Assembly: GCA_027579435.1 (NCBI GenBank)
Contig: JANBPK010001230.1
Location: 1-55,237, forward strand
From: Candolleomyces eurysporus
Lineage: Eukaryota > Basidiomycota > Agaricomycetes > Agaricales > Psathyrellaceae
Direction of reading: 5' to 3'
DNA length: 55,237 nucleotides
Shown: positions 33,321 through 46,544 of the stretch, piece by piece
Layout of the letters: every line of letters begins with the position of its first letter
Numbering within the stretch: the stretch's first letter is position 1
Notes under the pieces: model-generated
Told to the model about the DNA's origin: nothing
The model's database searches: none
What the model saw: only the letters and a program-made list of their open reading frames with translations
Position numbers and translations under genes: made by a program

Positions 33321-35760
33321 CTACTCGTCTGCTTCCCCAGACTTGATGACATCGTCGATCTTGAGCACCGCACGGACGAGCTGTATATGCGAAGACAGGG
33401 TGCGGGCGTAAGGAGCGCACAAGAGAGGGAGACAAGGGAGATAGGGAAGGCGAGTGGAGAGAGCAGGGTAGAAAACCCGTTAGCGAAAATGACAAGAGAG
33501 ATAAGGATGTCGTTAGTACGAACCTGCGTAGCCAAAAGGTACTGCTGTCGCTTCGAGATCAACGGATCGTAGACGAACTGTTGCTTCATATCTAAACGCA
33601 ACGAAGATAAGCGTTAGACCCACATCGCGAAGACGAGGCAGGAAGCACGAACCATTATGTCCCCGACCGTTACAATCGATCCCCAAATGTGGGTTACTTT
33701 CCTCGAGCTGACGAGCCCTGACTTCTGTCAGCGTCCCAATAGGCGAGAGACCGCTGTTCTCGGCGAGTGCTAGTGGAATGGACTCTAGAGCAGAAGCGAA
33801 CGCCCGCATGGCGTATTGTTCGATTGACGGGATCTATAAATAAAATAAAAATGAAGTTGGGTTTCGAGGGTCGAGGACCGGGGAAGAGTGGGGGTGACGA
33901 CATAAAGTTGCGTTACGAAGTAACCAAGGAAGCAACGAAGGAAGTTTTTTAAGGTTTGGTGAGTGGCGAAATAACGTTGAGGAGTATGACTACTAACCTC
34001 GTCTGCAGCTTTGCTAACAGCGACAGCACAGCTGATATCGGAGGATCCACCACCGTATACGATGCGGTTGTCAACGACGAGGTTTCGGACTGCGCAGATG
34101 GCGTCGTGGAGCGCTCGTTTGGCTTCATCCACAATCTAGCGAAGCGATGTCAAAGAGAAAGAGCACAAACGAGAGACTGGTTAGATAGAGGAGGATGACA
34201 GGGACGAGGTGCATACCATCTTGTTGCTACCACGCACGAAGATGGTAACGACACGGGTGTTGGGGCATCCCTCGATCACGAGCATCTTGTCTCTGGTGGT
34301 ACCAAAGGACACTTCCCGGACGATACCTGCTGAACCGAGTTTCTCTTTCGTGAGATCTTCGAACCGGGGAACGATTCGGCCTTGAGTGGCCATAGCGATC
34401 AACTGTGGAAAGAAAACGCATCATTAGCACCAAAGTATTCGTGTTGGAGATTCAAAGATAGGGAGACGAACCTCGATCTCAGGTCCACCAACCCATCGAA
34501 CAGCAGGAAGTTCATTCTGCATAAGCAAATGGTTGGCCTCATCGTCAAAGCCCCATTGGCAGATGACAAGGTTAGCGCCAGTATCCTTGACTTTCTGAAT
34601 CATATCCTGGAACTTCTCCTTCTCATAGCTTTGGAGCTTCTTGAACTCATCCACGCTCGTGATATCCAGATGATGCTTGGTTTTAGGACGAGGAGGTTCG
34701 AAGGGACATGTAAGGATAGCGAGTTTGGCGTCACGAACGTCGCGAGGCATTTGGGGGTGCGACATGTCCTTGTCGACGAGCACACCGCGGATGAGTTTAG
34801 TGTCGGCGAGGGAGCCTCCGACTTTGCCATCCACTTTGATGAGATCGAAGGGGATGTCTTTTCGTTCGAGGTCCGCGACTGTTAGGACTGCATCGACGGC
34901 GATTTGGGCGAATTGCTGATGCTCTTTCGAAACACTAAATAAATTAGGTCAGTTGGAATTTGGAGATACTGAGGGAAGGTGGTGGGGCGTACATTTTGCT
35001 CCCAAGACTGGTCATCGCCGTCTTGAGGAGGTTGTCGGTGTTCCCTTTTGAGTACTCGATGCGATCTGAGATTGTGTCTAGGTGCTTGACTGCCTCGACA
35101 CAAGCACGCTCAAAACCGTCAGCGATACGAATAGGGTGGATGCCCCGATCCAACAAGGCTTCGCTCTGCTCTAGAAGAGCACCAGCAAGCACTTTTCAGA
35201 GTAGAATATGTGAGAATCCGAATAAAGAGGAAAGATTATCGGGACATACCAACGACACCGGTCGTACCATCGCCAATCTCATCGTCCTGGCTTTTTGACA
35301 GCTGCACCAGAAGCTTGGCTATCTGGTGCTCGACCTCCATCTGGCCGAGAATCGTAGCCCCATCGTTTGTCACGGTGATGTCGCCGTCGGGTGAAATCAG
35401 AATTTTATCGAGACCTTGAAGATTACGTTGCCCTTTTTTGCTGTTCGACGCGATGATCACGACGTACCTCTGGGCCCCAGAGACGATTTTACGATATTAG
35501 CGACTGTTTTTGCTGCTAGGATATGCGACTGCAATTTTTTTTCGAGTCAGATTGGTGCACAGTCGTCTAGAGAATGCACTAGAACATACCTTGATGGCCT
35601 CTATCCCGTTCAGGCGTGTTTTCCTGCCTTGTTCTCGCAAAATAATAAACGGCCGGCCATACTAGACGACGATGAGAGGCTTCCCAGCTATGATCCAGGC
35701 ATTACGAACCTCATCTGTGGTGTAGACGGCGGAATTTGGGTCGATACTGGGAGCAGACAT
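33321..35760 (-). CDS. CCT5: Chaperonin TCP-1 complex subunit epsilon (CCT5)
   Basis: Eleven exons: 35710-35760, 35590-35661, 35468-35528, 35250-35414, 34993-35191, 34472-34934, 34217-34402, 33998-34135, 33653-33833, 33524-33591, 33321-33380; the sum gives 547 aa, normal for the family. The protein starts [20 protein letters not shown]. The ATPase motifs are intact: [23 protein letters not shown] and [20 protein letters not shown]; the second half of the equatorial domain has [20 protein letters not shown]. The epsilon subunit is indicated by [19 protein letters not shown] and by the ending [20 protein letters not shown] then [13 protein letters not shown]. It is one of eight subunits of the cytosolic double-ring chaperonin that folds actin and tubulin. 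It is divergent from PP2A with only about 170 bp between start codons. Confidence 0.97.
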
Positions 35761-35927
35761 GGTAAGTTGAAAGGCGCGTCGCGAGATTGGCGGTGATCAG
35801 AATCTGGAGGCAGTGTGACATGGCGTGACGAGGCGGACTGATCTTGTTCAGCGCCGATTTGTCAATCTTTCATCTTTACCACTACGTCCCCCATCTCCAT
35901 TACCACAAAATAGAAAATAACCGGGCC
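35761..35927. promoter_or_regulatory. Short divergent promoter, CCT5 / PP2A catalytic subunit
   Basis: Only 167 bp separate the start codons of two housekeeping genes. It is pyrimidine-rich toward PP2A (catctttaccactacgtccc). No TATA box is evident, consistent with a shared, TATA-less promoter (inference). Confidence 0.5.
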
Positions 35928-37356
35928 ATGGAGCACGAAATCGACGCCTGGATCGAGCAGCTCAGCCAGTGCAAGCAGCTCTCGGAGGCTGATGTCAAGC
36001 GACTCTGCGACAAGGTGCGTGTTCGACGCCGGGATAAGGGGTCCGCAGCCCCTGGACACTCCCTGTCGAGCCCAAGCGCAAAGGGACCGCAGTGCTGATT
36101 GTTGGGCGGCAGACACGAGAAATCCTAATGGAGGAGAGCAATGTGCAGCCAGTGAGGTGTCCGGTGACGGTCTGTGGAGATATCCATGGGCAATTCGTGC
36201 GTATTTTACAGCTTGCTTCTCCTCGTGCATCCCTGACATATGCTGTTACTCCCCATGCTCGCCACGGCATGCATCCACACCAATTTGCTCCCTGATATCA
36301 GCACGATCTTTCAGAACTCTTCCGAATCGGCGGCAACTCGCCAGACACCAACTACCTCTTCATGGGTGACTATGTCGACCGAGGCTACTACTCCGTAGAG
36401 ACCGTCACCCTCCTCGTGGCCATGAAGCTGCGCTATCGCGATCGCGTTACCATCCTGCGAGGAAACCACGAATCGAGACAGATCACACAAGTGTACGGGT
36501 TCTACGACGAATGCTTGCGGAAATACGGGAATGCCAACGTCTGGCGGTTCTTCACGGATCTCTTCGATTTCTTGCCCCTCACAGCCCTCATTGACAACCA
36601 GGTGAGTAATTCATTGTCTCTCTTGAGGTCGAGGGATTGGCGCCAGCGCACTCCACGTTTTGGAGCCCTGATCGCAATCGAGTGCCTCTTTCCTTTTATG
36701 AACCGTTACTTTCGGTTTTTCTGACGCCTTGCTTCCTCAATAGATATTCTGTTTGCATGGCGGACTTTCACCATCCATCGACACCCTTGACCATGTGAGG
36801 TCTATCGACCGTGTACAGGAGGTGCCCCACGAAGGACCTATGTGCGATCTCTTGTGGTCTGACCCCGACGATCGCTGCGGATGGGGTATCTCACCTCGCG
36901 GTGCTGGATACACATTCGGTCAAGATATTTCAGAAGCCTTCAACCATAACAATGGATTGACGCTCGTCGCCCGAGCCCATCAACTCGTCATGGAAGGTTC
37001 GTCGCCGCCTGTATCTCTAGTTCTGTCATTAACCTTGTCTTCAGGCTACAGTTGGGGACAGGATAGAAACGTGGTTACGATCTTTAGCGCACCTAATTAT
37101 TGCTATCGATGCGGGAATCAAGCGGCAATCATGGAAATAGATGAAAAGTTATCATACAGCTTGTAGGTCCCACTCTCTCATGAGTGCTGTTGCTGGTCGT
37201 CTGACCACGTTTTAACAGCCTTCAATTCGATCCTGCCCCGCGGGCCGGGGAGCCTCTTGTTTCGCGCCGTGTACCTGACTATTTCCTCGTACGTATCAGT
37301 CCCCATCTTTTCGTTTCACAATTGCTAATGCGGTCCTCCCTCGTCTTTCGTAGTGA
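35928..37356 (+). CDS. PPH21: Serine/threonine protein phosphatase 2A catalytic subunit
   Basis: Coding exons: 35928-36014, 36113-36196, 36302-36601, 36744-36996, 37045-37162, 37219-37288, then the stop codon alone at 37354-37356; 304 aa. It starts [20 protein letters not shown]. The metallophosphatase signature is complete: [50 protein letters not shown]-type [12 protein letters not shown], and [12 protein letters not shown] with [12 protein letters not shown]. The C-terminus RRVPDYFL is the PP2A-specific tail whose last leucine is methylated to control B-subunit binding. The final intron (37289-37353) lies between the DYFL codons and TGA. PP2A acts in the cytoplasm and nucleus as a trimer with scaffold and regulatory subunits. 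Confidence 0.97.
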
Positions 37357-38140
37357 TGACATGACATGACATGTTAATAATGTTACCTACGAGCATTTTA
37401 TACCGTGTACAATGATTATCGCAATGACGACTTCCATTCAAACTTCGAAGCAGCGGGCAAAGCTCGACAGTAATTCTAGTTTCTTCCCCCTGTCTTTTTT
37501 CTGTCTTCTAGCGGACTTTCCGGTCAATTCAACAACTCTAGTGCTGTGTTGTGTGTACTCTCCTTGATACCCTCAGACGTTTCTCGTGTTGTTTCTTTAA
37601 AGCTAATTTCTGTTTCTTTCTTCCATGTTTAACGTAGACTTGTCCGAAATGTTAATCATTTCATTCTCATACTTGCCCCCTTATCCCATCGAAGCCGGTC
37701 GGTGCCTCTATTCTANTTTTCCCTTTCTCCACCTCCTCGGCCTCTATCAAAGCGCTTCTATCTGCTCTCCACTCACCCGTTTATTCACGCAGGGATGATG
37801 CAGATTCGGACTAGGACTCACCTCAGCTCCAAACTCGACTCCACGTGGATATGACGGTCATCCCTCAAGATTCGAAGGCAATGACGTCACACCCCAAACC
37901 GGGCGGCCCTCCGCTATTGCTAATGGCCCACGATATATACCGCCCAGTCTCGTTCGGTCTGGAGTTTACTGTATTGTGCTCTGAGACTTCGAAACAACCC
38001 TCCCTGCTGTTGACCACCAACCACAACCGTCTTTCTCCTCTCATTCGTAACGAACAACTTTCCAGCTATCTATCTGTCTCTCTCTAGTTCTCTTGACCTT
38101 GCACTTGACTTTGCCAGCGATCTCAAACATACTTCCGAAA
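37357..38140. other. Intergenic, no gene seen
   Basis: Starts with short atgac repeats directly at the PP2A stop, then T/C-rich sequence typical of fungal 3' UTRs and promoters. A TATA-like 'gatatataccgcc' lies near 37932, upstream of the next gene. A plus-strand frame at 37845-38087 has no recognised motif. Confidence 0.45.
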
Positions 38141-39067
38141 ATGATAGGAGGATTGTCTGCTGTAGCTCGTCGTCAGATCGGAGTGGTCTCTAGGAATACG
38201 ACAGCGTTGAAGCCTGCTGCTGTTTCGTGTGGCTTTCGAGCGGAGTCGACGAGGTGAGTGGTGTGGACTCTCGGTTTATTTTGCGCCTCTGTGTCACTTG
38301 TTCTTCTATTATCAATCTCTCCGCTGCCTGCGATTTTTGTGACGGTTTTGTTGACGAATCCTTCTCTTCTTTTCCCCCTCCCTCTCGTGTCGCAGGCACT
38401 ATTCATCGTACAGGTTCATATCCATATATCGTCATAGAGCAATGCGCTAATCAATGGTCTTTGTCTCGCGTTTAGTACGATGCATGATAACGATCCAGAG
38501 GTTGGTCCCTCCCTGCATTGCAAGATCGTACCGACTGATTAATGTATTGTTTGGATGAACAGATTTTGGAGCGAGAGAAAGCTCGTAACCTCTCAGGACA
38601 GCAATTCGGCCGAGTCGACCCCCACGCACACGCTCCCGGGTGGAACGAGGCGCTTGCGAGCGCGTCTGAAGCGAGGGTCAAGGTATGTCTTCAAGTTTGT
38701 GCCTCTCTCTCTCTCTCTCACTTACCTCTTCACTGCTTATGTTTGCAGGCAGACAAAAGTAGCGCAACACCAGAGGAGATGACAGCCGAGACCATCAAAT
38801 TGGTCTCGTCCAAATACGACGAGGATAACAGAGATTCGTCTACTCATGCGTACGTCAAGGACGAAGTTGTTGGGCCGCTCAGCGAGAGCGGGCATGGGGG
38901 TCCCAAAGTTACTACGACGTTTAAGAGGACACAGGAAGAATGGATGACTACGAGCGAGGAGGACGTGAGTACCTTGTTAGCTTGCTCTTGCTGTGCACTG
39001 AGGGACGGATGAGAGAGCTGATGTGATTAACTTTCATTAGGTGAAAGCCGACCGGGGCGAAATATAA
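38141..39067 (+). CDS. Small conserved fungal protein, probably mitochondrial
   Basis: Five exons: 38141-38253, 38476-38500, 38563-38682, 38749-38964, 39041-39067; the sum gives 166 aa. The N-terminus MIGGLSAVARRQIGVVSRNT is Arg-rich, hydroxylated and lacks acids, as in mitochondrial presequences. Then come NDPEILEREKARNLSGQQFG and HAPGWNEALASASEARVKAD, motifs I associate with a conserved uncharacterised fungal family. The C-terminal half is acidic and ends EEDVKADRGEI. No catalytic motif is visible. Location is inferred from the presequence. A (TC)n run sits in the third intron near 38705. Confidence 0.75.
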
Positions 39068-39376
39068 GTGAATGGTTGGAATCTTTGGTAATGGGTTCGT
39101 AGGGGAGGCGAAAGTATAGATTCTGCGCGTCGAAAATTGTGTATTTTTAGTGTATTGCAACATGCTTGTGCCGTTCTTTTTTGCAGCGATAGAAATTTCC
39201 ATGTCATTGATCCATCCAGTTCTGAGATAGAAAAGTAACAAGGACACTGAGGTAAATAAGTAATTAGGCTACTGGTCGATAAAAGCATCATCCAGAAATA
39301 GATCCAAAGTCAAATATCCTAAAGATGAGAAGGGTATATCCATTCTAATAAAGATGAGTTCTATTGTAGATGAAGT

Positions 39377-40833
39377 TTACTCTGCTGCTCCGCCTCCGTC
39401 TCCTCCACCAGAACCTCCACCGGAACCTCCACCAGCGCCTCCGTCCCCACCAGAGGTTGCAACAGCGTTTCCAGCGTTCGAGTCTTGCCCTGCAACCGCA
39501 GCGATGGTCGTGGACTGCACGACAGTGTCCTTCTTGTCGTCGTCGGTCTTCTTCTGTTCAGGAGTCTCGGCAGATTCCTTCTTCTCGACCTGCGATTCCT
39601 CTTTCTTTTCAGAATCCTTGGCAGGCTCCTTCTTGTCGTCTTCGGCATCCTTCTTTTCAGACTCTGTCTCGAGATCGAGGGCAGGGATGACAGGGAGAAC
39701 AGAAACTATTTCCTCCCTCTTCTCCTCGTCCTCTCCCTCGTCGGCAATATCATCACCGTCATCATTGTCGGCACCGTCAACGTCCTCAGCGGCTTCGTCG
39801 CCGCCCTTGTAGTCCCACTCGCTGATCCCAACCTTCGCACCCAATTCTCTCCACCTCTTCGTCCACTTTGTAACGTTGTCCTCTGACTGCTTGAGCAGGG
39901 CCTTCCAGTACTTGTCGTGGTCGTACTCAAAGTCCCTCTCGCCGCCCCACGACCCGGACATGATCATGTCAGGCTTGAAGAGCCCATCCGCAATGACGTC
40001 CTGGTTGAACTTGAGCTTGTTGCGCGTAATAGGGTCCACAAAGGGCAGCACGATCTTGAAGAACGCGTGGATGAAGAACGGGATGTTGATGGCACATGCA
40101 AGACCCAGGCGTTCGGGGTAGTGCTCTTGCAGGATGTTCACGACCTGCCGGGCGGTGCTGATGGAGGGGTTTTTGGAGCGTTGGGCAAAGTCGATGAGGA
40201 GGGCGAGGTTTTCGACGCCGGGGGGCATGAGGTCGATGCAGCGCTCGACCATCCAGAAGGCGAATTGGATCTGGCGGGGGGACTCTTCTGTGTTTTGGCG
40301 GCTGGGGACCATGTATAGACCGGGCTTGCCGGTGGCGTCGAACCCGAATGTGAGCTCTTTGCCGGTCGTGGCCTGTGTGTTCAGGTGCGTTAGGGAAGAT
40401 GCATAAACCTTTGGGGATGTTGGAGGACGTACCTCTGGCTCGATGAGCTCTGGGGTGATGCTATCGTACCACCCAAATTCGCGGCGCCATTTGAGGGTAG
40501 CCTCAGTCCTGGTAATGGCAGTTGCAGTCTTCCACTTGGAAGCTCGCAAATACCTAAATGGCACGACATGCCAAAGCTCAGTATTTCGCGTGGGAGTTGC
40601 GAGAGGATGGATACCACTCACCGGAGGATGCACTCCCTGGACAGCCAGAATTTCTCCTGGTCCGTCAGGTCGCCCTTCTCGAGTCCAGGCAACGTGTAGT
40701 TGTCTGGAGAGAAATGGGCCAAGACCTCGTCGTACATCTTCTGCTCTGACTCGGAGAGCTTAGCACGAGGGTCGCTCTCGTGGTAGCTCGACAGAGGCTT
40801 CAGAGGAGTATGACATTTCTCTGCAGTCGACAT
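39377..40833 (-). CDS. Sec14/CRAL-TRIO phosphatidylinositol transfer-like protein
   Basis: Three exons: 40622-40833, about 40433-40553, 39377-40372; about 442 aa. The CRAL-TRIO N domain has LSRECILRYLRASKWKTATA and TLKWRREFGW. The lipid-binding domain has LTFGFDATGKPGLYMVPSRQ, FWMVERCIDLMPPGVENLAL, LLIDFAQRSKNPSISTARQV, LQEHYPERLGLACAINIPFF and VDPITRNKLKF. This organisation matches the Csr1/Pdr16-like Sec14 homologs that exchange phosphatidylinositol and other lipids between membranes. The last ~150 residues are unusual: an acidic, Lys-rich low-complexity region (EKKDAEDDKKEPAKDSEKKE) ending in a Gly/Ser run (GGGSGGGSGGGDGGGAAE). A long plus-strand frame here is only the complement of that region. 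Confidence 0.92.
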
Positions 40834-41177
40834 CTTGACCTGCTGCTGCCTGTGGTGGTCTAGGGAGGATGAGCTGGCAAAGGTGAAAGCGAAGAAAAGA
40901 CGGCGAGGGCTGTCGCTTGGGCTCGTATTTCTGAATATAGCCCCATCAGAATGATGCCCCTGACGGGCACGGACCGCTCGGCCAGCACACATGCAACGAC
41001 GAGGCGGGGATGATGACCGTGGAGGTCTTCGTGATGCTTTTGGGTAACACTCTGTCGAAGGCGAGGCGATTTGGAAACGGTGCGATTAGGCTCCGGATCC
41101 AACCAAGCTATTATCCTTGGCGTCCTACTCCCCAGTTTCCAGCAAGACTATACTCGAATTCAAGCCTGAACAGCACG
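40834..41177. promoter_or_regulatory. Divergent promoter region, Sec14-like / iminopeptidase
   Basis: 344 bp separates the two start codons. No individual site is assigned. Confidence 0.4.
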
Positions 41178-42952
<1,775 letters not shown>

Positions 42953-43633
42953 ATTCCAACCCTCTGACTTTTGGTTCGGTAACCTGTAGCCAGATAGGCT
43001 AAATGTATGAGCGGAGTAAGAATTGAATGCATGCTGCACGGATTTCTGTTAGCTGATGATCGGACTCTTCCTGAGCGGGGGGCAATGATCCATCCACTTT
43101 GTTGCGCGGCTGAAGATCAGCAAAGCGAAGCACATGGTCACCATGGCCATGCCACAGGATCGCCGCCCATTAAGCCCTCTGATATGATGTTCGAGAAGGC
43201 GAATGCGTTTTGGTCATCGCGCGTCACTGCCTGCTCCAGATGCCTTCCCACCGAAGGGACTTGAAGTGGCTTTATCAGTCGCTTCCTCTGAAACGCGGGC
43301 GAAGGAAGGTCCCGTGAATTATTTTTGGGCCGCTCAGTTTCGGTCTATCAAAGATGATGATAACGAGCAGGATCGTAAGTACTATGCACTGCGTCTACGA
43401 TGGAGCATCATCCGTCCATGTTGAATGAGCAGTCTTATGTTTCCATAGGGTCGTAAGGCGATGAAAAACTCCCATCTTCATTGCTTTGTTGGTATACTCG
43501 GGCGCGTCAAAACCTGAAGGCCCTCGAGATGCGTAAAATGCGCGCAATGGGCTGTACTGCTCCAGTGTCCCATCTATGATATCTAGGATCGTTAGTAAGT
43601 TTCACCCGGTGTGTGCACTGCACCTCCATTCAA
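42953..43633. other. Spacer of duplication unit 1
   Basis: Non-coding spacer between the iminopeptidase stop and the promoter of secreted gene copy a. It is repeated with divergence upstream of copies b, d (partly), e and, inverted, c. The short frames in it are not conserved between copies. Confidence 0.55.
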
Positions 43634-43640
43634 CTATAAA
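43634..43640 (+). promoter_or_regulatory. TATA box of secreted gene copy a
   Basis: ctataaa about 150 bp before the ATG at 43791, followed by a leader with tcctcagctggtctctcc and aagccggtcttctaagcag that is shared by all copies. Confidence 0.75.
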
Positions 43641-43790
43641 GAAGGAGATTGTCGGCTGCTAGGATTCCTCAGCTGGTCTCTCCATACAAACTAATCAACT
43701 CTGAAGCCGGTCTTCTAAGCAGTGCCTATCTATCTATCCATCACCCAGTCACCCCGTCCCTCCTTACACCAAAGCCTTTAACTATCGATC

Positions 43791-44435
43791 ATGGTCCGAG
43801 CTGTGCTTTTCTCCATCGGTATCGCTTCGACTTCCATCGTCGCCGCGGTTGCTCAGCCTATCGGGTATGCTCTCCCTCCTTGCTCTCGATTTATCCAGCG
43901 CGTTGACGAAGGTTTATCCCTAATTTTCGTAGCTCGTTCAACCNAAAAAGACAAATTCGAGAGAGAGTTTGCTGAATCTGTCGGCGACCTCGATTTAGCC
44001 TCTCGAGCCGATACGGCCGTCGACCTCGTCGAAGGCCTCGCCGAACGCGAGCCCTTGTAAGTCGCCTATCAGCTCTCACTGACCGACATACTTATGAATA
44101 TACCATAATGCAAACACAGTTGGTTCCTAGCCCCACTCATCGCCTCTGGTGCGAAAGCAATAAAAGCAGCCGTAGACGCGAAGAAAGCGAAGAAGGCTGC
44201 GCAAAAAGCTGCTGGTGGTCCTCCTCCACCACCTAAGCCAAAGAAGCAACCGAAAGCCAAGGGCGGCAAGAAGGCAAAGAAAGGGAAGCGAGAGTTCCTC
44301 GATGAGGATACCGAAGATTTGGAGCTTTTCCAGAGGGAGGCAGTGGAAGAGTTCGTCAGGAGGTACCTTGAGCATAGTTTGGAGAGTAGTTTTGAACGGA
44401 GAGACTGGGTTGAATCGCTTGAAGCGTTGGATTGA
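43791..44435 (+). CDS. Small secreted precursor, copy a (long Lys/Ala/Pro-rich core)
   Basis: Exons 43791-43864, 43933-44056, 44120-44435. The N at 43944 makes exon 2 one base longer than in paralogs; removing it gives 170 aa in frame. Signal peptide: MVRAVLFSIGIASTSIVAAV then AQPI. An acidic pro-region (GDLDLASRADTAVDLVEGLA) ends in LAER. The core begins EPFWFLAPLIASGAKAIKA, turns into a Lys/Ala repeat, a poly-Pro stretch and a Lys/Gly-rich run closing with KKGKR. An acidic tail follows (EFLDEDTEDLELFQREAVEE). Dibasic KR before EFLDED is a likely Kex2 site; cleavage would release a strongly cationic amphipathic peptide. Function unknown: antimicrobial, cytolytic or signalling roles are possible inferences. 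A read-through of intron 1 is open but its GT/AG ends are conserved in all copies. Confidence 0.75.
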
Positions 44436-44504
44436 ATAGAGTACTAAACGTAGATTTTAGAACTATCTTTTACAGCGATAAGGCTGCTGAACGGACATCT
44501 TTTC

Positions 44505-45100
44505 AGGATGGCCACCTCCAGACTCCACATGACCCTAGCTTATATCGCGCGTGCAGCAGGGGATGATTTTGTCAAGTATGTCAGACCGGCCTCGCTGTTG
44601 GTCTCCTTCCGGTCAGTGCTCGTTCAGATTTTTTGGATATTCCATTTGCCATGGATTGAGAGCCACTATGTCATCAATAGCCTTAGTCGTCCCTTCCCTA
44701 TCGATTGTGCGTTCAAGGACTTACTCGGTTTTCATGCTACTACGAAAGATGGACAGCTCTTGGAGACTCGAAAGAAGTCTATTAATAAGGAGTCGTCTCT
44801 GTAGCTAAGACTCACTTGAAATTTAACCTTCCTTAGTCCGCATATCCCAATCGTGGTCGTCCAAGGTCGATACGACGCGATTTGTCCAGTAAGTCTATGA
44901 CCCTCATTCCTATGCTTCTCGACCAACTCCTGCGACCTTTAGATAAAATTTCTAAGCCACGGCCGCAAGCACTCTGAAAAAATCCTTCTCTAAGAGTACC
45001 CTGCACATCGGCCCTGGCGCTGCATATTTTGCTCCTGAGCCAGGAACGGCGAAGCCTCTCATTGATATGAGTCCTGTTGTTCACGGCTTGCCAACGAATG
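44505..45100 (+). pseudogene. Iminopeptidase fragment 1 (exons 10-15 equivalent)
   Basis: Begins with the equivalent of exon 10 (MATSRLHMTLAYIARAAGDD, parent MATSRLYVDPAYITRAADDD). Exon 11-like IESHYVINS, exon 12-like TKDGQLLETRK, exon 13-like PIVVVQGRYDAICP and the start of exon 14 (ATAASTLKKSFSK-like) follow. Exons 1-9, including the catalytic Ser, are absent and the remaining frame is interrupted. Nonfunctional relic carried by the duplication unit. Confidence 0.85.
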
Positions 45101-45770
45101 GCTTTGCGGCTGTACGGTTTTCTGTTCGCTGATGATCAGACTGACACTTTCCCGAGAGAACTAATGATCTATCCGATTCCAGTGATAGCAGACCTTAAAA
45201 ACTTTCACACCCACTCTCTCCCTCTCTCACACACTTTGAAGACTGAAGATCAACGAAGCGCGTGTTCACCGTAGCTATACCACAGGATCGCCGCTCCAAT
45301 ATTGAGCGCTCTGACATGACGAGAAGGCGAATTGCGCTCAGCTGGTCATCGCGTGTCATGGTCAGCTCCAAGTTTTCTTCCTCCTAAGGGAATTGAAGAG
45401 ACTTCATCAGTGGCTTCTTCTGACGCACGGAGGCGAATAAAGATCTACATGAATGATTTTCGGGCCGCTTTGTTCTAGTCTCTTAAAATATGGTGACGAG
45501 CAGGATGGTCAGTACTATGCACTGCGTCTACGGGATGGAGTATCATCCATTCATGTTGGATGAGAAGGCTTCCATTCTCCTAGGGTAGCAAGGCGATGAA
45601 CATTCCCGTGGCCATCTTCATTGTTTTGTTGGTATATTCGAGCGCGTCAGACGGCTCTCTAGATGGGTGAACTGCGCGTGACGGGCTGTACTGCTCCAGT
45701 GCTCCATCTCTATGATATCTAGGATCGTTAGTGNATTTTTATCTGGTATGTACACTGCACCTCCTTTGGA

Positions 45771-45777
45771 CTATAAA
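45771..45777 (+). promoter_or_regulatory. TATA box of secreted gene copy b
   Basis: ctataaa about 165 bp before ATG 45939, followed by the shared leader gctaggattcctcagctgg and aagctggtcttctaagcag. Confidence 0.8.
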
Positions 45778-45938
45778 GGAGGAGATCGTTGGCTGCTAGG
45801 ATTCCTCAGCTGGTCTCTCCATACAAACTAATCAACTCCTCTGAAGCTGGTCTTCTAAGCAGTCTCTATCCGTCTATCTATCGTCTTATTACCCAGCCGT
45901 CCCGTACCCCTTTACACCAAAGCCTTCAACTATCGATC

Positions 45939-46478
45939 ATGGTCCGAACTGCGCTTGTCTCCATCGCTTTTGCTTCGACTTTTATCGTCGCTGCGGTTGC
46001 TCAGCCTATCGGGTATGCTCTCCCTCCTTGCTCTCGATTTATCCAGCGCATTGATGAAGGCGTATCCCCTAATTTTCGTAGTTCGTTCAGCCAAGAAGAC
46101 AAATCAAAAAGAGAGTTTGTTGGATCTATCGACAACCTCGATTTAGCCTCTCGAGCCGATATGGGCGTCGACCTCGTCGAAGGCCTCGCGGAGCGCGAGC
46201 CCTTGTAAGTCACATGTCAACTCTCAAAGATCCATATACTTATGAACGCTTTCCCTTCACCATAATATGAACGCAGCATCTTTGACCTCGTTGCGTCTGG
46301 TGTGAGAGCAATCAAAAGTGCCATAGGGAAGCGAGAGTTCCTCGATGAGGATACCGAGAATTTAGATCTCTTCCAGAGGGGAGTAGTGGAAGAGTTCGTC
46401 AGGAGGTACCTTGAAGAAAATCCGGAGAGTAGCTTTGATCGGAGAGACTCGATTGAATTGCTTGAAGCGTTGGATTAA
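45939..46478 (+). CDS. Small secreted precursor, copy b (short core)
   Basis: Exons 45939-46012, 46082-46204, 46277-46478; 132 aa, frame intact. Signal peptide MVRTALVSIAFASTFIVAAV then AQPI (residues 1-24). The acidic pro-region spans about residues 25-63, with NLDLASRADMGVDLVEGLAE. The predicted core, residues 64-85, opens EPFIFDLVASG and closes with IGKR: a 22-residue amphipathic segment with basic residues on one face, ending in a dibasic site. The acidic tail, residues 86-132, starts EFLDEDTENLDLFQRGVVEE and ends ELLEALD. Compared with copy a, the Lys/Ala/Pro region is deleted, leaving a minimal peptide between the same flanks. Function unknown; Kex2 processing is inferred. Confidence 0.78.
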
Positions 46479-46544
46479 GTAAAGTAGAATTAGGTTTTAG
46501 AACTACTCCTCACAGTGAAAAGACTGCTGAATGGACAATTTTTT

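Noticed and set aside
39354..39812. Long plus-strand open frame opposite the Sec14-like gene
   Set aside because: It is the complement of the acidic/Gly-rich low-complexity tail; the minus strand carries a clear CRAL-TRIO protein in continuous frame.
43865..43932. Intron 1 of the secreted genes read as coding (YALPPCSRFIQR)
   Set aside because: GT and AG ends are conserved in all copies including the diverged one, copy d cannot read through in frame, and splicing keeps the frame in all intact copies.
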